Below are positions 36,162 to 44,464 of a DNA stretch of 64,000 bases, piece after piece; within the stretch, counting starts at the first letter, position 1; each line of letters opens with the position of its first letter. The DNA comes from Mycolicibacterium sp. P9-64 (lineage in GTDB: Bacteria; Actinomycetota; Actinomycetes; Mycobacteriales; Mycobacteriaceae). Location of the stretch: positions 1 through 64,000 of the forward strand of contig NZ_NPKO01000007.1 of the NCBI RefSeq assembly GCF_008329605.1, given 5' to 3'. The notes beneath the pieces were generated by a model that saw only the letters and a program-made list of their open reading frames with translations, did not search any database and was not told the origin of the DNA. The position numbers were made by a program, and so were the translations under genes.

Positions 36162-38134
36162 CGCGCGACCAGCAGGACGATCAGGACGCCGAGCGCGCCG
36201 TAGGTGAGATAGAGGTGGACGCTGCCGGTGTGGGCGCGGCGAATACCGTTGGCGCAGAACGCGACTGCCTGGATGATGGGCGTGTAGAGCAGGTCCTGAA
36301 CGGCGTCGCTGATCCGGGCGCGGTACGCGACCTTCGCGACGAGGTATTGCGACTCCTCGAACGCGGTGACCTCGACGTCGGCTTCCGGGCGCAGCACGTC
36401 GTCGAACACCCTTTGTAACGGCTCGCCGAATGAGGTTGCCGTGTACTGCATCCGAGCCGTGAGATCGTCGGCGCCGCACGCCCACAACGGCAATTCTGCC
36501 GGCGCAGGCCGCCGCCGCGATCCCCACCGGGACACGACGACGGCGGCCAGCACTGCGACGACGAGGAACACGGCGATCAGCCCGGGAGCCATGGACCCTG
36601 CCAGCCCGGGAAGGTGCAGGACGGTGCCCAGCCCTGAAAGGTCGGCACCAGCGGAGGCTGGGATCACGGCCAGGACCCGACGTAGCGGCGTGGCCAGCAC
36701 GACCGGCGCGACCGCGAGCACGACACAGGCGGTGGCGGCAGCAACCATGCCGGCGAGCATGCTGGTCGGGGCTTCGCGGGCCTCGGCGGCGGCATCGGAG
36801 CGAGGCCGGGCCAGGAACCCGACGCCGAACGCCTTCACCATGGCCGCCACCCCGAGCCCGGTGGTCAGCGCCACGGCGCCAACCGCGAGGGGCGTGGCCA
36901 GCGCCACCGCAGTGGTGTGGTGGGGCGTGGCGTGGATGAGGGATTGCACGAGCAGCCACTCACCGACGAACCCCGCGCCCAGCGGCAGGCCGGAGGCGCC
37001 GAGGGCGGCCACCCCGAACAGGATGGTGGTGGCAGGCATGCGGCGGGCCAGCCCGCCAAGGCGGTCCAGGTCGCGCAGGCCGGTGGCGGCCAGCACCGAT
37101 CCGGCAGCGAGGAATCCGAGGCACTTGAACGCGGCATGGCCCGCCAGATGCAGGAGCGCTGCCGCCATCGCCACGGTGGCCGCCGATGCGGCGCCGGAAG
37201 CCGCGAGCAGGGTGGCGGCGCCCAGCGCGACGGCGATCAGCCCCATGTTCTCCACGGTGGAGTAGGCCAGCAGCCGCTTGAGGTCGGTGGCCACCGAGGC
37301 CTGCAGCACCCCGTAGACCGCGGATACCGCGCCGATCGCCAACAGGGTCACACCCCACCAGCGAGGTCCGGGCCCGAGCAGTTGCAGGTCGATCCGGATG
37401 ATGCCGTAGATGCCGAGGTTGACCATGGCCGCGCTCATCAACGCCGACACCGGGCTTGGCGCCTCGGGGTGCGCGCGCGGCAACCAGGCGTGCAGCGGCA
37501 GCAACCCGGCCTTGGAGCCGAAGCCAGCCAGCGTCAGGACGAACACCGCCGTGCGGGCACCAGGAGGCACCGCGGAAAGGTCGGCGAAACGGTCGGCGCC
37601 ACCGGCTGCGGACAGCACCATCAGGCCGAGCAGGATCGCGACGAACCCGAGCTGGGTCATCACCGCGTAGAACACCGCCGCCGAGCCGACCGCGGGCCGG
37701 GTGTGCTGTGCGGCGACCAGGATCAGTGACGCGGCTGCCATCAGTTCCCAGGCCAGCAGGAACGTGGACACCGACGCTGCTGCTGGCACCAGCAGCATCG
37801 CCGCGACGAACAGCGGCAGCACCGACAGCGGGACGGCGCCAAGGTGCTCGTGGCGGGCGTACCCGATTGCGTACACCCCGACCGGGACCGCGACTGCCCC
37901 GGTCAACGCGATGAAGAAGCCACCGAGCGGGTCCAGCTGCAGTGCCACGCCGATGAGCGGAACCAACCAGTCGAGCTGGACCGAGCGCGGCGCCCCGAGC
38001 ACCCCGGCCAGTCCGATCCACACCCCGGCGACTCCCAGCGCCGACGTCGTTAGCCCCGCCGCAGCCGGACCGACACCGTTGTGTCGCGCGATCACCAGCT
38101 CGACTTCGGGCGTCGCGTCGGTGGTGAAGGTCAT
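36158..38134 (-). CDS. Hydrogenase-4 HyfB-like proton-pumping membrane subunit (Rv0083-like)
   Basis: 658 residues. About 16 membrane segments of the NuoL/MrpA antiporter fold. LLAWELMAAASLILVAAQHT holds the key Glu, FGSKAGLLPLHAWLPRAHPEAPSPVSALMS the key Lys, and STVENMGLIAVALGAATLLA with LLHLAGHAAFKCLGFLAAGS the later Lys. The C-terminal segment after residue 560 (LWACGADDLTARMQYTATSFGEPLQRVF) is typical of HyfB. With HyfF this gives two pump-like modules in the complex. Overlaps both neighbours by four bases. Confidence 0.9.
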   Translation of the reverse strand: MTFTTDATPEVELVIARHNGVGPAAAGLTTSALGVAGVWIGLAGVLGAPRSVQLDWLVPLIGVALQLDPLGGFFIALTGAVAVPVGVYAIGYARHEHLGAVPLSVLPLFVAAMLLVPAAASVSTFLLAWELMAAASLILVAAQHTRPAVGSAAVFYAVMTQLGFVAILLGLMVLSAAGGADRFADLSAVPPGARTAVFVLTLAGFGSKAGLLPLHAWLPRAHPEAPSPVSALMSAAMVNLGIYGIIRIDLQLLGPGPRWWGVTLLAIGAVSAVYGVLQASVATDLKRLLAYSTVENMGLIAVALGAATLLAASGAASAATVAMAAALLHLAGHAAFKCLGFLAAGSVLAATGLRDLDRLGGLARRMPATTILFGVAALGASGLPLGAGFVGEWLLVQSLIHATPHHTTAVALATPLAVGAVALTTGLGVAAMVKAFGVGFLARPRSDAAAEAREAPTSMLAGMVAAATACVVLAVAPVVLATPLRRVLAVIPASAGADLSGLGTVLHLPGLAGSMAPGLIAVFLVVAVLAAVVVSRWGSRRRPAPAELPLWACGADDLTARMQYTATSFGEPLQRVFDDVLRPEADVEVTAFEESQYLVAKVAYRARISDAVQDLLYTPIIQAVAFCANGIRRAHTGSVHLYLTYGALGVLIVLLVAR

Positions 38135-38613
38135 CGCTGGGTCACCGAACGCAGCGCGGCCACGATCTGGGTGGGCGTCGGCGGGCAGCCAGGGATTTCG
38201 ACGTCGACGGGTACCACCTCGCCGACGGCGCCGACCACCCCGTGGGCGTTGGCGAATATCCCGCGGTTCAGTGCGCAGTCACCGCAGGCGATCACCACCC
38301 GCGGTGCGGGTGTCGCCTCGAGGGTGTTGCGCAACGGTTGGGCCATGTTTCGGGTCACGACGCCGGTCACCAGCAGCGCATCGGCGTGCCGCGGAGAGGC
38401 GACCAGACGTGCGCCGAAGCGTTCCGCGTCATAGACGGGTCCGAACGCACCGGAGATCTCCACCTCGCAGCCGTTGCAGGAGCCGGCGTCGACGTGGCGC
38501 ACCTGCAGCGTCCCCGCCACCCCGGTGGGGGCATCGACGGCGGCCGGCGGCAGGTCCCCGGCCGCCTCCGTGACGCGGCCCACCCGGGCGATCTTGGCGA
38601 TCCAGCCCCTCAT
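38131..38613 (-). CDS. Hydrogenase-type small subunit, NuoB/HyfI family (Rv0082-like)
   Basis: 160 residues. It retains the [4Fe-4S] cysteines: SCNGCEVEISGAFGPVYDAE, IACGDCALNRGIF and EIPGCPPTPTQIV. This is the NuoB / HycG electron-transfer subunit. It keeps its cluster while the large subunit has lost the NiFe cysteines, as expected for hydrogenase-related complexes that pass electrons to another acceptor. No ferredoxin-type HyfH subunit is in the operon. It overlaps the truncated ArsR gene by four bases. Confidence 0.9.
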   Translation of the reverse strand: MRGWIAKIARVGRVTEAAGDLPPAAVDAPTGVAGTLQVRHVDAGSCNGCEVEISGAFGPVYDAERFGARLVASPRHADALLVTGVVTRNMAQPLRNTLEATPAPRVVIACGDCALNRGIFANAHGVVGAVGEVVPVDVEIPGCPPTPTQIVAALRSVTQR

Positions 38614-38801
38614 GTGTCGACTGCCGAAACGTCAAGGGCGCCAACCTGTTCGGACACCAGCCCGGACTCCATCGCGCGCGACACCGCCAGCAGCTCAACG
38701 GTCAGGTCTCCGGCAACCAGCAAATCCAGGATCCGGATCGGCGCAGGATGAGCCACTGCGCTGAAGAACTCCGTCTTCAGGGCGTCGAGCGGAACCGCCA
38801 T
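38610..38801 (-). CDS. Truncated ArsR-family protein with internal deletion of the recognition helix (Rv0081 position)
   Basis: 63 residues from ATG 38801, preceded by AGGAGGTGTCGG. The first part PLDALKTEFFSAVAHPAPIR then ILDLLVAGD lines up with the N terminus of the two complete ArsR proteins here, and LTVELLAVSRAMESGLVSEQV lines up with their C-terminal dimerisation helix. About 43 residues in between, covering the DNA-recognition helix and wing, are absent, with the frame kept. It is the first gene of the hyc-like operon, where Rv0081 stands in M. tuberculosis, and has an intact start, ribosome site and four-base overlap with the next gene. It may dimerise but probably cannot bind DNA; it could act as a dominant-negative partner or only as a leader. 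Confidence 0.78.
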   Translation of the reverse strand: MAVPLDALKTEFFSAVAHPAPIRILDLLVAGDLTVELLAVSRAMESGLVSEQVGALDVSAVDT

Positions 38802-38818
38802 CCGACACCTCCTGACAA

Positions 38819-38867
38819 GTTCTTTAGTCCTGCAATCAGTCAATCAAGGAATTTAGCAGGCAAGAAC
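38819..38867. promoter_or_regulatory. Operator/promoter candidate of the hyc-like operon
   Basis: Nested inverted repeats GTTCTT...AAGAAC (38819-38824 and 38862-38867) and CCTGC...GCAGG (38829-38833 and 38856-38860) around an AT-rich centre. On the minus strand it has TAAATT and direct TGATTG repeats. It lies directly upstream of the ribosome site of the operon. Confidence 0.5.
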
Positions 38868-39184
38868 CTGTTGACGTCGATGGCGTCGCGTTCGCCCGCG
38901 AGTTTCGCCGTCCGCTGGCCGTCGTGCACGCGCCGCGCATCACGCCAGCCGTGATAGGAGTCGGCCCGATCACCGGCGCGGTCCCTCCGGACCCGGACGG
39001 TGCCGGCCGGCCGGTTCTTCTTGGACGCCTCGCTTGCACGCCGAGTGGTCGAACCGCTAGCGTGGCGTCCGTGCCGAAGCGACTCGTAGTAGCAACCCGC
39101 AGCGGGGTCTGATCCAGACCGACCCCTCGCTGTGGGTCGTTGCTACACCGTCGGTCAATTCCTCTGGCAAGAGAAGACCGGCAC
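38868..39184. other. 317-base region without a recognised gene
   Basis: Lies between the operator of the leftward hyc-like operon and the rightward LeuA-like gene. Both strands have an open frame (e.g. minus strand ending at the operator, with SYHGWRDARRVHDGQRTAKL), but no family, start and ribosome site combination was convincing. It may hold a distal promoter of the operon. Confidence 0.4.
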
Positions 39185-39673
39185 ATGTTCCCCTCCCCGA
39201 CACAATCGGCATTCCCCACCACCACCACTTTCGCGGCGCGATTCCACGCGCCGCTGCCGCGCGGCCTGCGCGAAGAGTCCGAAGCGATGTCCCCGGACGC
39301 ATTCGAAGCCACCTACGCACGAGCAGCTGGTCCGCTGCGGCTGGGCAGCTGGGAGTGCACTGACACCTGCACCCGATCGGGGCCGCACGCGCGCACCTAT
39401 CAGGCCACGATCGCCATCGGCGACCGGATCAGCACGTCGAAGGCCGCCGCGACCGGGCCACTGGCGGCGCTGACCGCGATGCTCTACGACCGCGGCGTCG
39501 CCATCGAGATGCTGAAGTTCCACCAGCTCCGAGGTGACGACGGCATCGCGACGTTCATCCGCGGCACCGACGGCGCCCACGATGAATGGGCGATGGGATG
39601 GGCGCCGGACGCCACGCAGTCGGCGCTGCGGGCGGTCATCGCATGCGCGAATCGGTTGAGTAGCGCCGCCTGA
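39185..39673 (+). CDS. Stand-alone LeuA allosteric-domain-like protein
   Basis: 162 residues from ATG 39185. The C half (GPLAALTAMLYDRGVAIEML, then ATFIRGTDGAHDEWAMGWAP, then QSALRAVIACANRLSSAA) follows the C-terminal leucine-sensing domain of 2-isopropylmalate synthase, which in LeuA carries GPLAAF and ends SLRAVVSAVNR. No catalytic TIM-barrel domain is present. The N-terminal 45 residues are not recognised. Mycobacteria have such short paralogues; a regulatory or binding function, perhaps with leucine-like ligands, is inferred, not shown. It runs tail to tail with cyp136. Confidence 0.65.
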   Translation: MFPSPTQSAFPTTTTFAARFHAPLPRGLREESEAMSPDAFEATYARAAGPLRLGSWECTDTCTRSGPHARTYQATIAIGDRISTSKAAATGPLAALTAMLYDRGVAIEMLKFHQLRGDDGIATFIRGTDGAHDEWAMGWAPDATQSALRAVIACANRLSSAA

Positions 39674-39679
39674 CGCGGA

Positions 39680-41161
39680 TCAGTGCAGCGGGCGCAGCAC
39701 GAGCGGCATGCCGTCCATCGGCACCGGCATGCCGCCGTAGTCGAGCCGCGGCGTGTAGTTGGGGTGGATCAATTCCAGCCGGTACTTGCGCAGCAACCGG
39801 TGCATGACGGTCTTGACCTCGAGCTGACCGAACACCATGCCGATGCACTTGTGCGGGCCGCCGCCGAACGGGGCGAACGCGTAGCGGTGCTGCTTGTGTT
39901 CGCTGCGTGGTTCGGCGAAGCGGTCGGGATCGAACTTCTCCGGGTCGGTCCACAGCTCGGGCAGGTGGTGGTTCATCGACGGCCACGTCACCACGTTGGT
40001 GCCCGCCGGTAGGTAGTGGCCAAGCAAATCGGTGTCGCGGACGGTCTGGCGGATGTTCATCGGCAGCGGTGTCACCAACCGCAGCGCCTCGTTCATCACC
40101 AGGTCGAGGGCTTCCAGTTTCTCCAGCGCCTCGATGTCGAGCGGACCGTCGCCGAGCCTGTCTGATTCGTCGCGGCAGCGCTCCTGCCATTCCGGGTTCG
40201 CGGCCAGGTGGTAGGCCATCGTGGTCAAGGTCGACGTCGACGTGTCGTGCGCAGCCATCATCACGAAGATCATGTGGTTGACGATGTCCTCGTCGGAGAA
40301 GCTGTTGCCGTCCTCGTCTTCGGTGTGACACAGCACCGTGAGCATGTCGGTGCCCTCGGCCATGCGGCGTTCCTTGACCCGCGCTGCGAAGTAGTCCTCG
40401 AGCACTTTGCGTTCCTTCAGGCCTCGCCACCACTTGAACGGCGGTACCCCGGTCCTGATGATCGCGCCACCTGCCCGCGTGGTCGTGGTGAAGGCGTTGT
40501 TCACCTTGGTGACCAGGTCGTGGTCGGTGCCAGGCTCGTGACCCATGAACACCATCGAGGCGATGTCGAGCGTCAGTTCCTTCGTCGCGGGGTAGAACAG
40601 GAACCGCGGATCGTTCGGGACCCAGTCGTTGCCAAGGACTTTCGATGCCACGCGGTCGATGTGCTCGACGTAGCCCGCCAGCCGGGTGCGGATGAACGCC
40701 TCCTGCATGATCCGGCGGTGGTGCATGTGCTCGTCGAAGTCCAGCAGCATCAGGCCCCGTTTGAAGAACGGGCCGATCACCGGGTTCCAGCCCCTCTGCG
40801 AGTACTCCTTGTTGCGGTTGGAGAAGACTGCCTGGGTGGCGTCGGGACCCAGCGCGAGCACCGCGGGCAGAGCCGGCGAGTATGCGTAGTGGATCGGGCC
40901 GAACTTCTTGTAGACGTCGAGGACGTATTCCGGGCCGCCGCGGAACATCTCGATCATGTGGCCCAACACGGGCAGGCCCGAATCGCCCATCACCGGTTTG
41001 AGGCCGCTGCCCGGCGGTGGCTCGGCAAGTGCGAACTGCTTCCACTCGTGCGCCCGGAGCCGCTTCTCGATCACTCCCATGCCGGGCAAGTTGTTCAAGG
41101 TGGGGATTGCGCGGCGCCTCGCCTGGTCCAGCAGGTAGTCCTTCGTGCTGATGGTGGGCAT
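39680..41161 (-). CDS. cyp136: Cytochrome P450, CYP136 family
   Basis: 493 residues, matching M. tuberculosis CYP136 in size and neighbourhood. Heme-binding FAPFGGGPHKCIG with the Cys ligand around 439; the I-helix oxygen motif region AAHDTSTSTLTTMAYHLA (with the acidic-alcohol pair DT); the ExxR motif NEALRLVTP. N-terminal about 60 residues contain no membrane helix but a helical lead. The substrate is unknown, possibly a lipid or sterol. ATG 41161 is chosen; an upstream open frame to 41404 covers the operator and is not coding. The -35 TTGACA of its promoter overlaps the 41227-41244 inverted repeat. Confidence 0.92.
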   Translation of the reverse strand: MPTISTKDYLLDQARRRAIPTLNNLPGMGVIEKRLRAHEWKQFALAEPPPGSGLKPVMGDSGLPVLGHMIEMFRGGPEYVLDVYKKFGPIHYAYSPALPAVLALGPDATQAVFSNRNKEYSQRGWNPVIGPFFKRGLMLLDFDEHMHHRRIMQEAFIRTRLAGYVEHIDRVASKVLGNDWVPNDPRFLFYPATKELTLDIASMVFMGHEPGTDHDLVTKVNNAFTTTTRAGGAIIRTGVPPFKWWRGLKERKVLEDYFAARVKERRMAEGTDMLTVLCHTEDEDGNSFSDEDIVNHMIFVMMAAHDTSTSTLTTMAYHLAANPEWQERCRDESDRLGDGPLDIEALEKLEALDLVMNEALRLVTPLPMNIRQTVRDTDLLGHYLPAGTNVVTWPSMNHHLPELWTDPEKFDPDRFAEPRSEHKQHRYAFAPFGGGPHKCIGMVFGQLEVKTVMHRLLRKYRLELIHPNYTPRLDYGGMPVPMDGMPLVLRPLH

Positions 41162-41226
41162 CCCATGCTCCTGACGCTCGAACTGGCTGTGGTCGAACTC
41201 ACGTGAGATTCCATCCTGTAGGGCAC

Positions 41227-41244
41227 ACTTGACGCATGTCAAGT
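41227..41244. promoter_or_regulatory. Inverted repeat ACTTGAC-GCAT-GTCAAGT, candidate TetR operator
   Basis: Perfect 7-bp arms in the 121-base divergent region between cyp136 and its tetR neighbour. The right arm contains the TTGACA -35 of the leftward cyp136 promoter, so binding would block it. Confidence 0.6.
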
Positions 41245-41282
41245 TTTGATCTGGCGCGTCGTGGATGGGATGGTCTACAGCC

Positions 41283-41912
41283 ATGACAGCCGAACCGATC
41301 CCGGTCCGTCGGAGTCGCGGCGACCGCCAACGTGAGGCCATCGTCACCGCGGTCCGCGAGTTGCTCGAGGAGCGTTCGTTCGCCGATCTGTCCGTCAGCA
41401 CCATCAGTGAGCGTGCCAGTGTTGCCCGGTCCGGCTTCTACTTCTACTTCGACTCCAAGTACGCGGTGCTGGCCGTGATACTCGCCGAAGCGGGTGAGCT
41501 GCTCGACAACTTCACCCACCACTTCGCGCCACGCGAACCGGGCGAGACGCCGTCGGAGTGCGCCAAGCGGATGGTCGGGGCGGCCGCAGCGGTCTATGCA
41601 ACGAACGACCCGATCATGCACGCGTGCGCGATCGCGCGGAACACCGATGCGCAGATCCGCGAGATGATGGACGACTTCGCCGACGGCATCATCGACAAGA
41701 TCATTCGCCTCGTCGAGCAGGACGCCGACGCGCGGCCGATCTCACCGGACGTGCCGAGTCTGGTCCGGTCGCTGGCGGCGACGACGGAGATGACGCTGAC
41801 GCAGGACAGCGCATTCGTCGGGCGCGGCGTGGATCTCGCGCGCGCCGTCGAGACCGTCGAGCGGCTGTGGTTGTACGGACTCTGGGGTGGCTCAGACCTT
41901 CGCGCCGACTAG
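41283..41912 (+). CDS. TetR-family regulator (Rv3058c-like)
   Basis: 209 residues from ATG 41283. N-terminal helix-turn-helix RQREAIVTAVRELLEERSFADL then SVSTISERASVARSGFYFYFDSKYAVL is typical of TetR; the FYFYFDSK variant is seen in EthR-like regulators. The C-terminal ligand domain holds MVGAAAAVYATNDPIMHACA. It diverges from cyp136, and is followed by an SDR gene on the same strand, as in M. tuberculosis. It probably represses cyp136 through the 41227-41244 repeat. Ligand unknown. Confidence 0.9.
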   Translation: MTAEPIPVRRSRGDRQREAIVTAVRELLEERSFADLSVSTISERASVARSGFYFYFDSKYAVLAVILAEAGELLDNFTHHFAPREPGETPSECAKRMVGAAAAVYATNDPIMHACAIARNTDAQIREMMDDFADGIIDKIIRLVEQDADARPISPDVPSLVRSLAATTEMTLTQDSAFVGRGVDLARAVETVERLWLYGLWGGSDLRAD

Positions 41913-41985
41913 CTGGTCGTAGCGCTCTCAGTCGACGTCGCGGCGATCGAGGACTGACGGACGCGGGCGATGCCAATACCGCCGG

Positions 41986-41991
41986 TATCGT
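41986..41991 (+). promoter_or_regulatory. -10 hexamer TATCGT, leaderless promoter of the SDR gene
   Basis: TANNNT hexamer ending seven bases before the ATG at 41999, no ribosome site between. Confidence 0.45.
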
Positions 41992-41998
41992 CAGCGCC

Positions 41999-42859
41999 AT
42001 GTCGCAGTGGAGCGGGTTCGCGGGTAAGCGGTGCTTTCTGACGGGGGCGGCCAGCGGCATCGGCCGCGCGACGGCGCTGAAGCTGGCCGCCGAGGGCGCC
42101 GAGCTGTTCCTCACCGACCGCAACGCCGAAGGCCTTGCCGAGACGGTTGCCGACGCGCGAGCACTTGGTGCGACGGTGTCCGCGCACCGCGCGCTGGACG
42201 TCTCGAACTACGACGAGGTCGCGGCGTTCGCGGCGGACATTCATGGCACGCACCAGGCGATGGACATCGTGATGAACATCGCGGGGGTCTCGGCGTGGGG
42301 GACCGTCAGTCACCTCACCCACGAGCATTGGGAGTCCATGGTGTCCATCAACCTGATGGGCCCCATCCACGTCATCGAGACGTTCGTGCCGCCGATGGTG
42401 GCGGCAGGCCGCGGCGGGCATCTGGTGAACGTGTCGTCGGCGGCGGGGCTGGTCGCACTGCCGTGGCACGCCGCCTACAGCGCGAGCAAGTACGGGCTGC
42501 GCGGCCTGTCCGAGGTGCTGCGATTCGACCTGGCCCGGCACGGTATCGGGGTATCCGTCGTGGTGCCCGGCGCGGTGAAGACGCCCTTGGTGCAGACGGT
42601 CGAGATCGTGGGCGTTGACCGCGAACACCCGCAGGTGCGCAAGTGGGTCGACCGGTTCAGCGGCCACGCCGTCTCGCCGGAACTGGTGGCCGACAAGATC
42701 CTTCGCGGTGTGGTGCGCAACCGCTACCTCGTCCACACCTCCCACGACATCCGCGCGCTGTACGCGTTCAAGCGCATCGCGTGGTGGCCCTACAGCGTCG
42801 CAATGCGACGGGTGAACGTCATCTTCACCCGCGCACTGCGACCCACCAAGAGCGGGTGA
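41999..42859 (+). CDS. Short-chain dehydrogenase/reductase (Rv3057c-like)
   Basis: 286 residues. Rossmann motif FLTGAASGIGRATALKL, NAG-type motif MNIAGVSAWG, catalytic Ser in VNVSSAAGLVAL and YSASKYGLRG with the Tyr-x-x-x-Lys pair. The C-terminal extension after the SDR core (VRNRYLVHTSHDIRALYAFKR) is typical of this mycobacterial group. Substrate unknown; the position beside cyp136 suggests the same lipid or alcohol pathway. Its stop lies one base from the stop of phoA. Confidence 0.87.
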   Translation: MSQWSGFAGKRCFLTGAASGIGRATALKLAAEGAELFLTDRNAEGLAETVADARALGATVSAHRALDVSNYDEVAAFAADIHGTHQAMDIVMNIAGVSAWGTVSHLTHEHWESMVSINLMGPIHVIETFVPPMVAAGRGGHLVNVSSAAGLVALPWHAAYSASKYGLRGLSEVLRFDLARHGIGVSVVVPGAVKTPLVQTVEIVGVDREHPQVRKWVDRFSGHAVSPELVADKILRGVVRNRYLVHTSHDIRALYAFKRIAWWPYSVAMRRVNVIFTRALRPTKSG

Positions 42860-42860
42860 A

Positions 42861-44378
42861 CTACCGCTTGATTCCGAGCGCGTCGGTCATCGTGAAGAAC
42901 AGATCGCTCTGATCGGTCAGCGCCACCACGTTGGCCGCCTGCGGACCGTACGCCGCGATCCGCAGCTGGGTTCCGGTGTGGCCCTGGTCCTCGATGCCCA
43001 CGTCGGCTGACGTGCCGTAGCTGACGAGCATGTCGGCGCCGTCGGCGGTGGTCAGCAGCCGGGTGAGGCCCGGGTACATGACGTCGCGGACCCGCTCGAT
43101 GGGCTGCTTGGTGTCCTCGGCGATGTCGCGCAGGTCCTCTTCGGTGTAGGGCTCGGCGATCTGGCTGCTGTGACCGTGATCTGCGGTGGCGATGACCAGC
43201 GTGTTGCCGTCCTTCTTTGCGAACTCCAACGCCTTCTGCACCGCCTCGTCGAACACGACCGTCTCGCCGATCTGACCGCACGGGTCGGCGGCGTGGTCCC
43301 GCTTGTCGATCGAGGCGCTCTCCACTTGCAGGAAGAAGCCCTTGTTCTTGCCCTTGTCGCTGGCCGACAGCAGGTCGATGGACTTCTGCGTCATGGCCGC
43401 CAACTCCGGCACCTCCGCACCCCGCTCGGGGTTCGCGGTGCACGTGCCGGCGGGCTGCAGGTACCCCTGCCGCACTGCTGCGGGTCCCGTCGAGCGCACC
43501 GGCATGTTGCCGTCGTCGAACAGGCCGAGCAACGGAGCGTCCTGGTCGGCCTTGGTGATGGCGTTCAATTCACTTGCCGTGCGGACGATCTGGAAGCCAC
43601 GCTCCTTGGCCTGAACTTCCAGCGTCTTGCCCTTGTAATCGCCACCGGCGGCGGTCTGTGCGAAGGTCTCGGCGCCACCGCCCATCGTGATGTCGGGCTT
43701 GGTGGCCAGCAGCTGCTCGGTCACCGAGCCCGGTCCGCCGTTCTCCAGCGCTTCCTTGGTGCAGTCCTCAGCGGTCTCCTTGGGCCCGTAGCAGTCCCGC
43801 TCGGTGATGTGCGAGAAGAGCGAAGCCGGTGTGGCGTCCTGGATCTCGGAGGTCGTGATGTCACCGGTGGCGAAGCCCTGATCCTTGGCCAGTTCGAGGA
43901 TCGTCTTCTGCGGTGCACCCTTGATGTCTATCCCGAGGGCGCCGTTGTAGGTCTTCGTTCCGGTGGTCCACGCGGTCGCGCTCGCTGCCGAGTCGGTGAC
44001 GTAGTTGGGCTTGCCGTCCTTGCGCAGCGCGTAAGTGGTGTACTGCCCCGTCAGTGGAAGCGCGTCGAGACCGCTGAAGAAGCCGCCCGCGCCCTTCTCG
44101 TAATTGCGGGCGATGGTGATCTCGGAGTCGCCCATGCCGTCGCCGATCAGCAGGATCACGTTCTTCGCGCCGGAGGAATTGATGGCGTCGCGGATCGTCT
44201 GGCTCTGGTCGCCGTCCAGCCGACGTGCGCCGCCGGTGGTGGTCAGGTCGCCGGTCGCCGCGCGGGTGACGGGGTTACCCGACGACGCCTTCTGGTCGTC
44301 GCTGCTGCACGCCGCCAGCGGCAACATCGCCACTGCGCCGATGACCGCTGCCACCTTCAGATACCCGTTCTTCGACAC
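42861..44378 (-). CDS. phoA: Alkaline phosphatase, lipoprotein form
   Basis: 505 residues. A signal peptide with lipobox LPLAAC (Cys24) suggests anchoring to the outer face of the membrane. The catalytic [12 protein letters not shown] has Ser130, equivalent to E. coli Ser102; metal ligands lie in [30 protein letters not shown] and [10 protein letters not shown]. It hydrolyses phosphate monoesters, probably for phosphate acquisition. GTG start with GAGGAG upstream. It has no neighbouring pst or pho genes. Confidence 0.93.
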   Translation of the reverse strand: MSKNGYLKVAAVIGAVAMLPLAACSSDDQKASSGNPVTRAATGDLTTTGGARRLDGDQSQTIRDAINSSGAKNVILLIGDGMGDSEITIARNYEKGAGGFFSGLDALPLTGQYTTYALRKDGKPNYVTDSAASATAWTTGTKTYNGALGIDIKGAPQKTILELAKDQGFATGDITTSEIQDATPASLFSHITERDCYGPKETAEDCTKEALENGGPGSVTEQLLATKPDITMGGGAETFAQTAAGGDYKGKTLEVQAKERGFQIVRTASELNAITKADQDAPLLGLFDDGNMPVRSTGPAAVRQGYLQPAGTCTANPERGAEVPELAAMTQKSIDLLSASDKGKNKGFFLQVESASIDKRDHAADPCGQIGETVVFDEAVQKALEFAKKDGNTLVIATADHGHSSQIAEPYTEEDLRDIAEDTKQPIERVRDVMYPGLTRLLTTADGADMLVSYGTSADVGIEDQGHTGTQLRIAAYGPQAANVVALTDQSDLFFTMTDALGIKR

Positions 44379-44464
44379 CCAAGACTCCTCGTTCGCTGTG
44401 TACTGCCTGGCAGATTGAACGGGATCGTGGTGAACGAATGCTTATGCGTTGACGAACATCGGGC

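Noticed and set aside
31582-38613. True group 4 hydrogenase or formate hydrogenlyase
   Set aside because: The NiFe-binding cysteine pairs of the large subunit are absent, and no formate dehydrogenase or maturation genes are in the window.
38868-39184. Possible DosR box or small gene in front of the complex operon
   Set aside because: GGTCCCTCCGGACC is only a weak partial palindrome and does not fit the DosR pattern; open frames on both strands lack start support and family resemblance.
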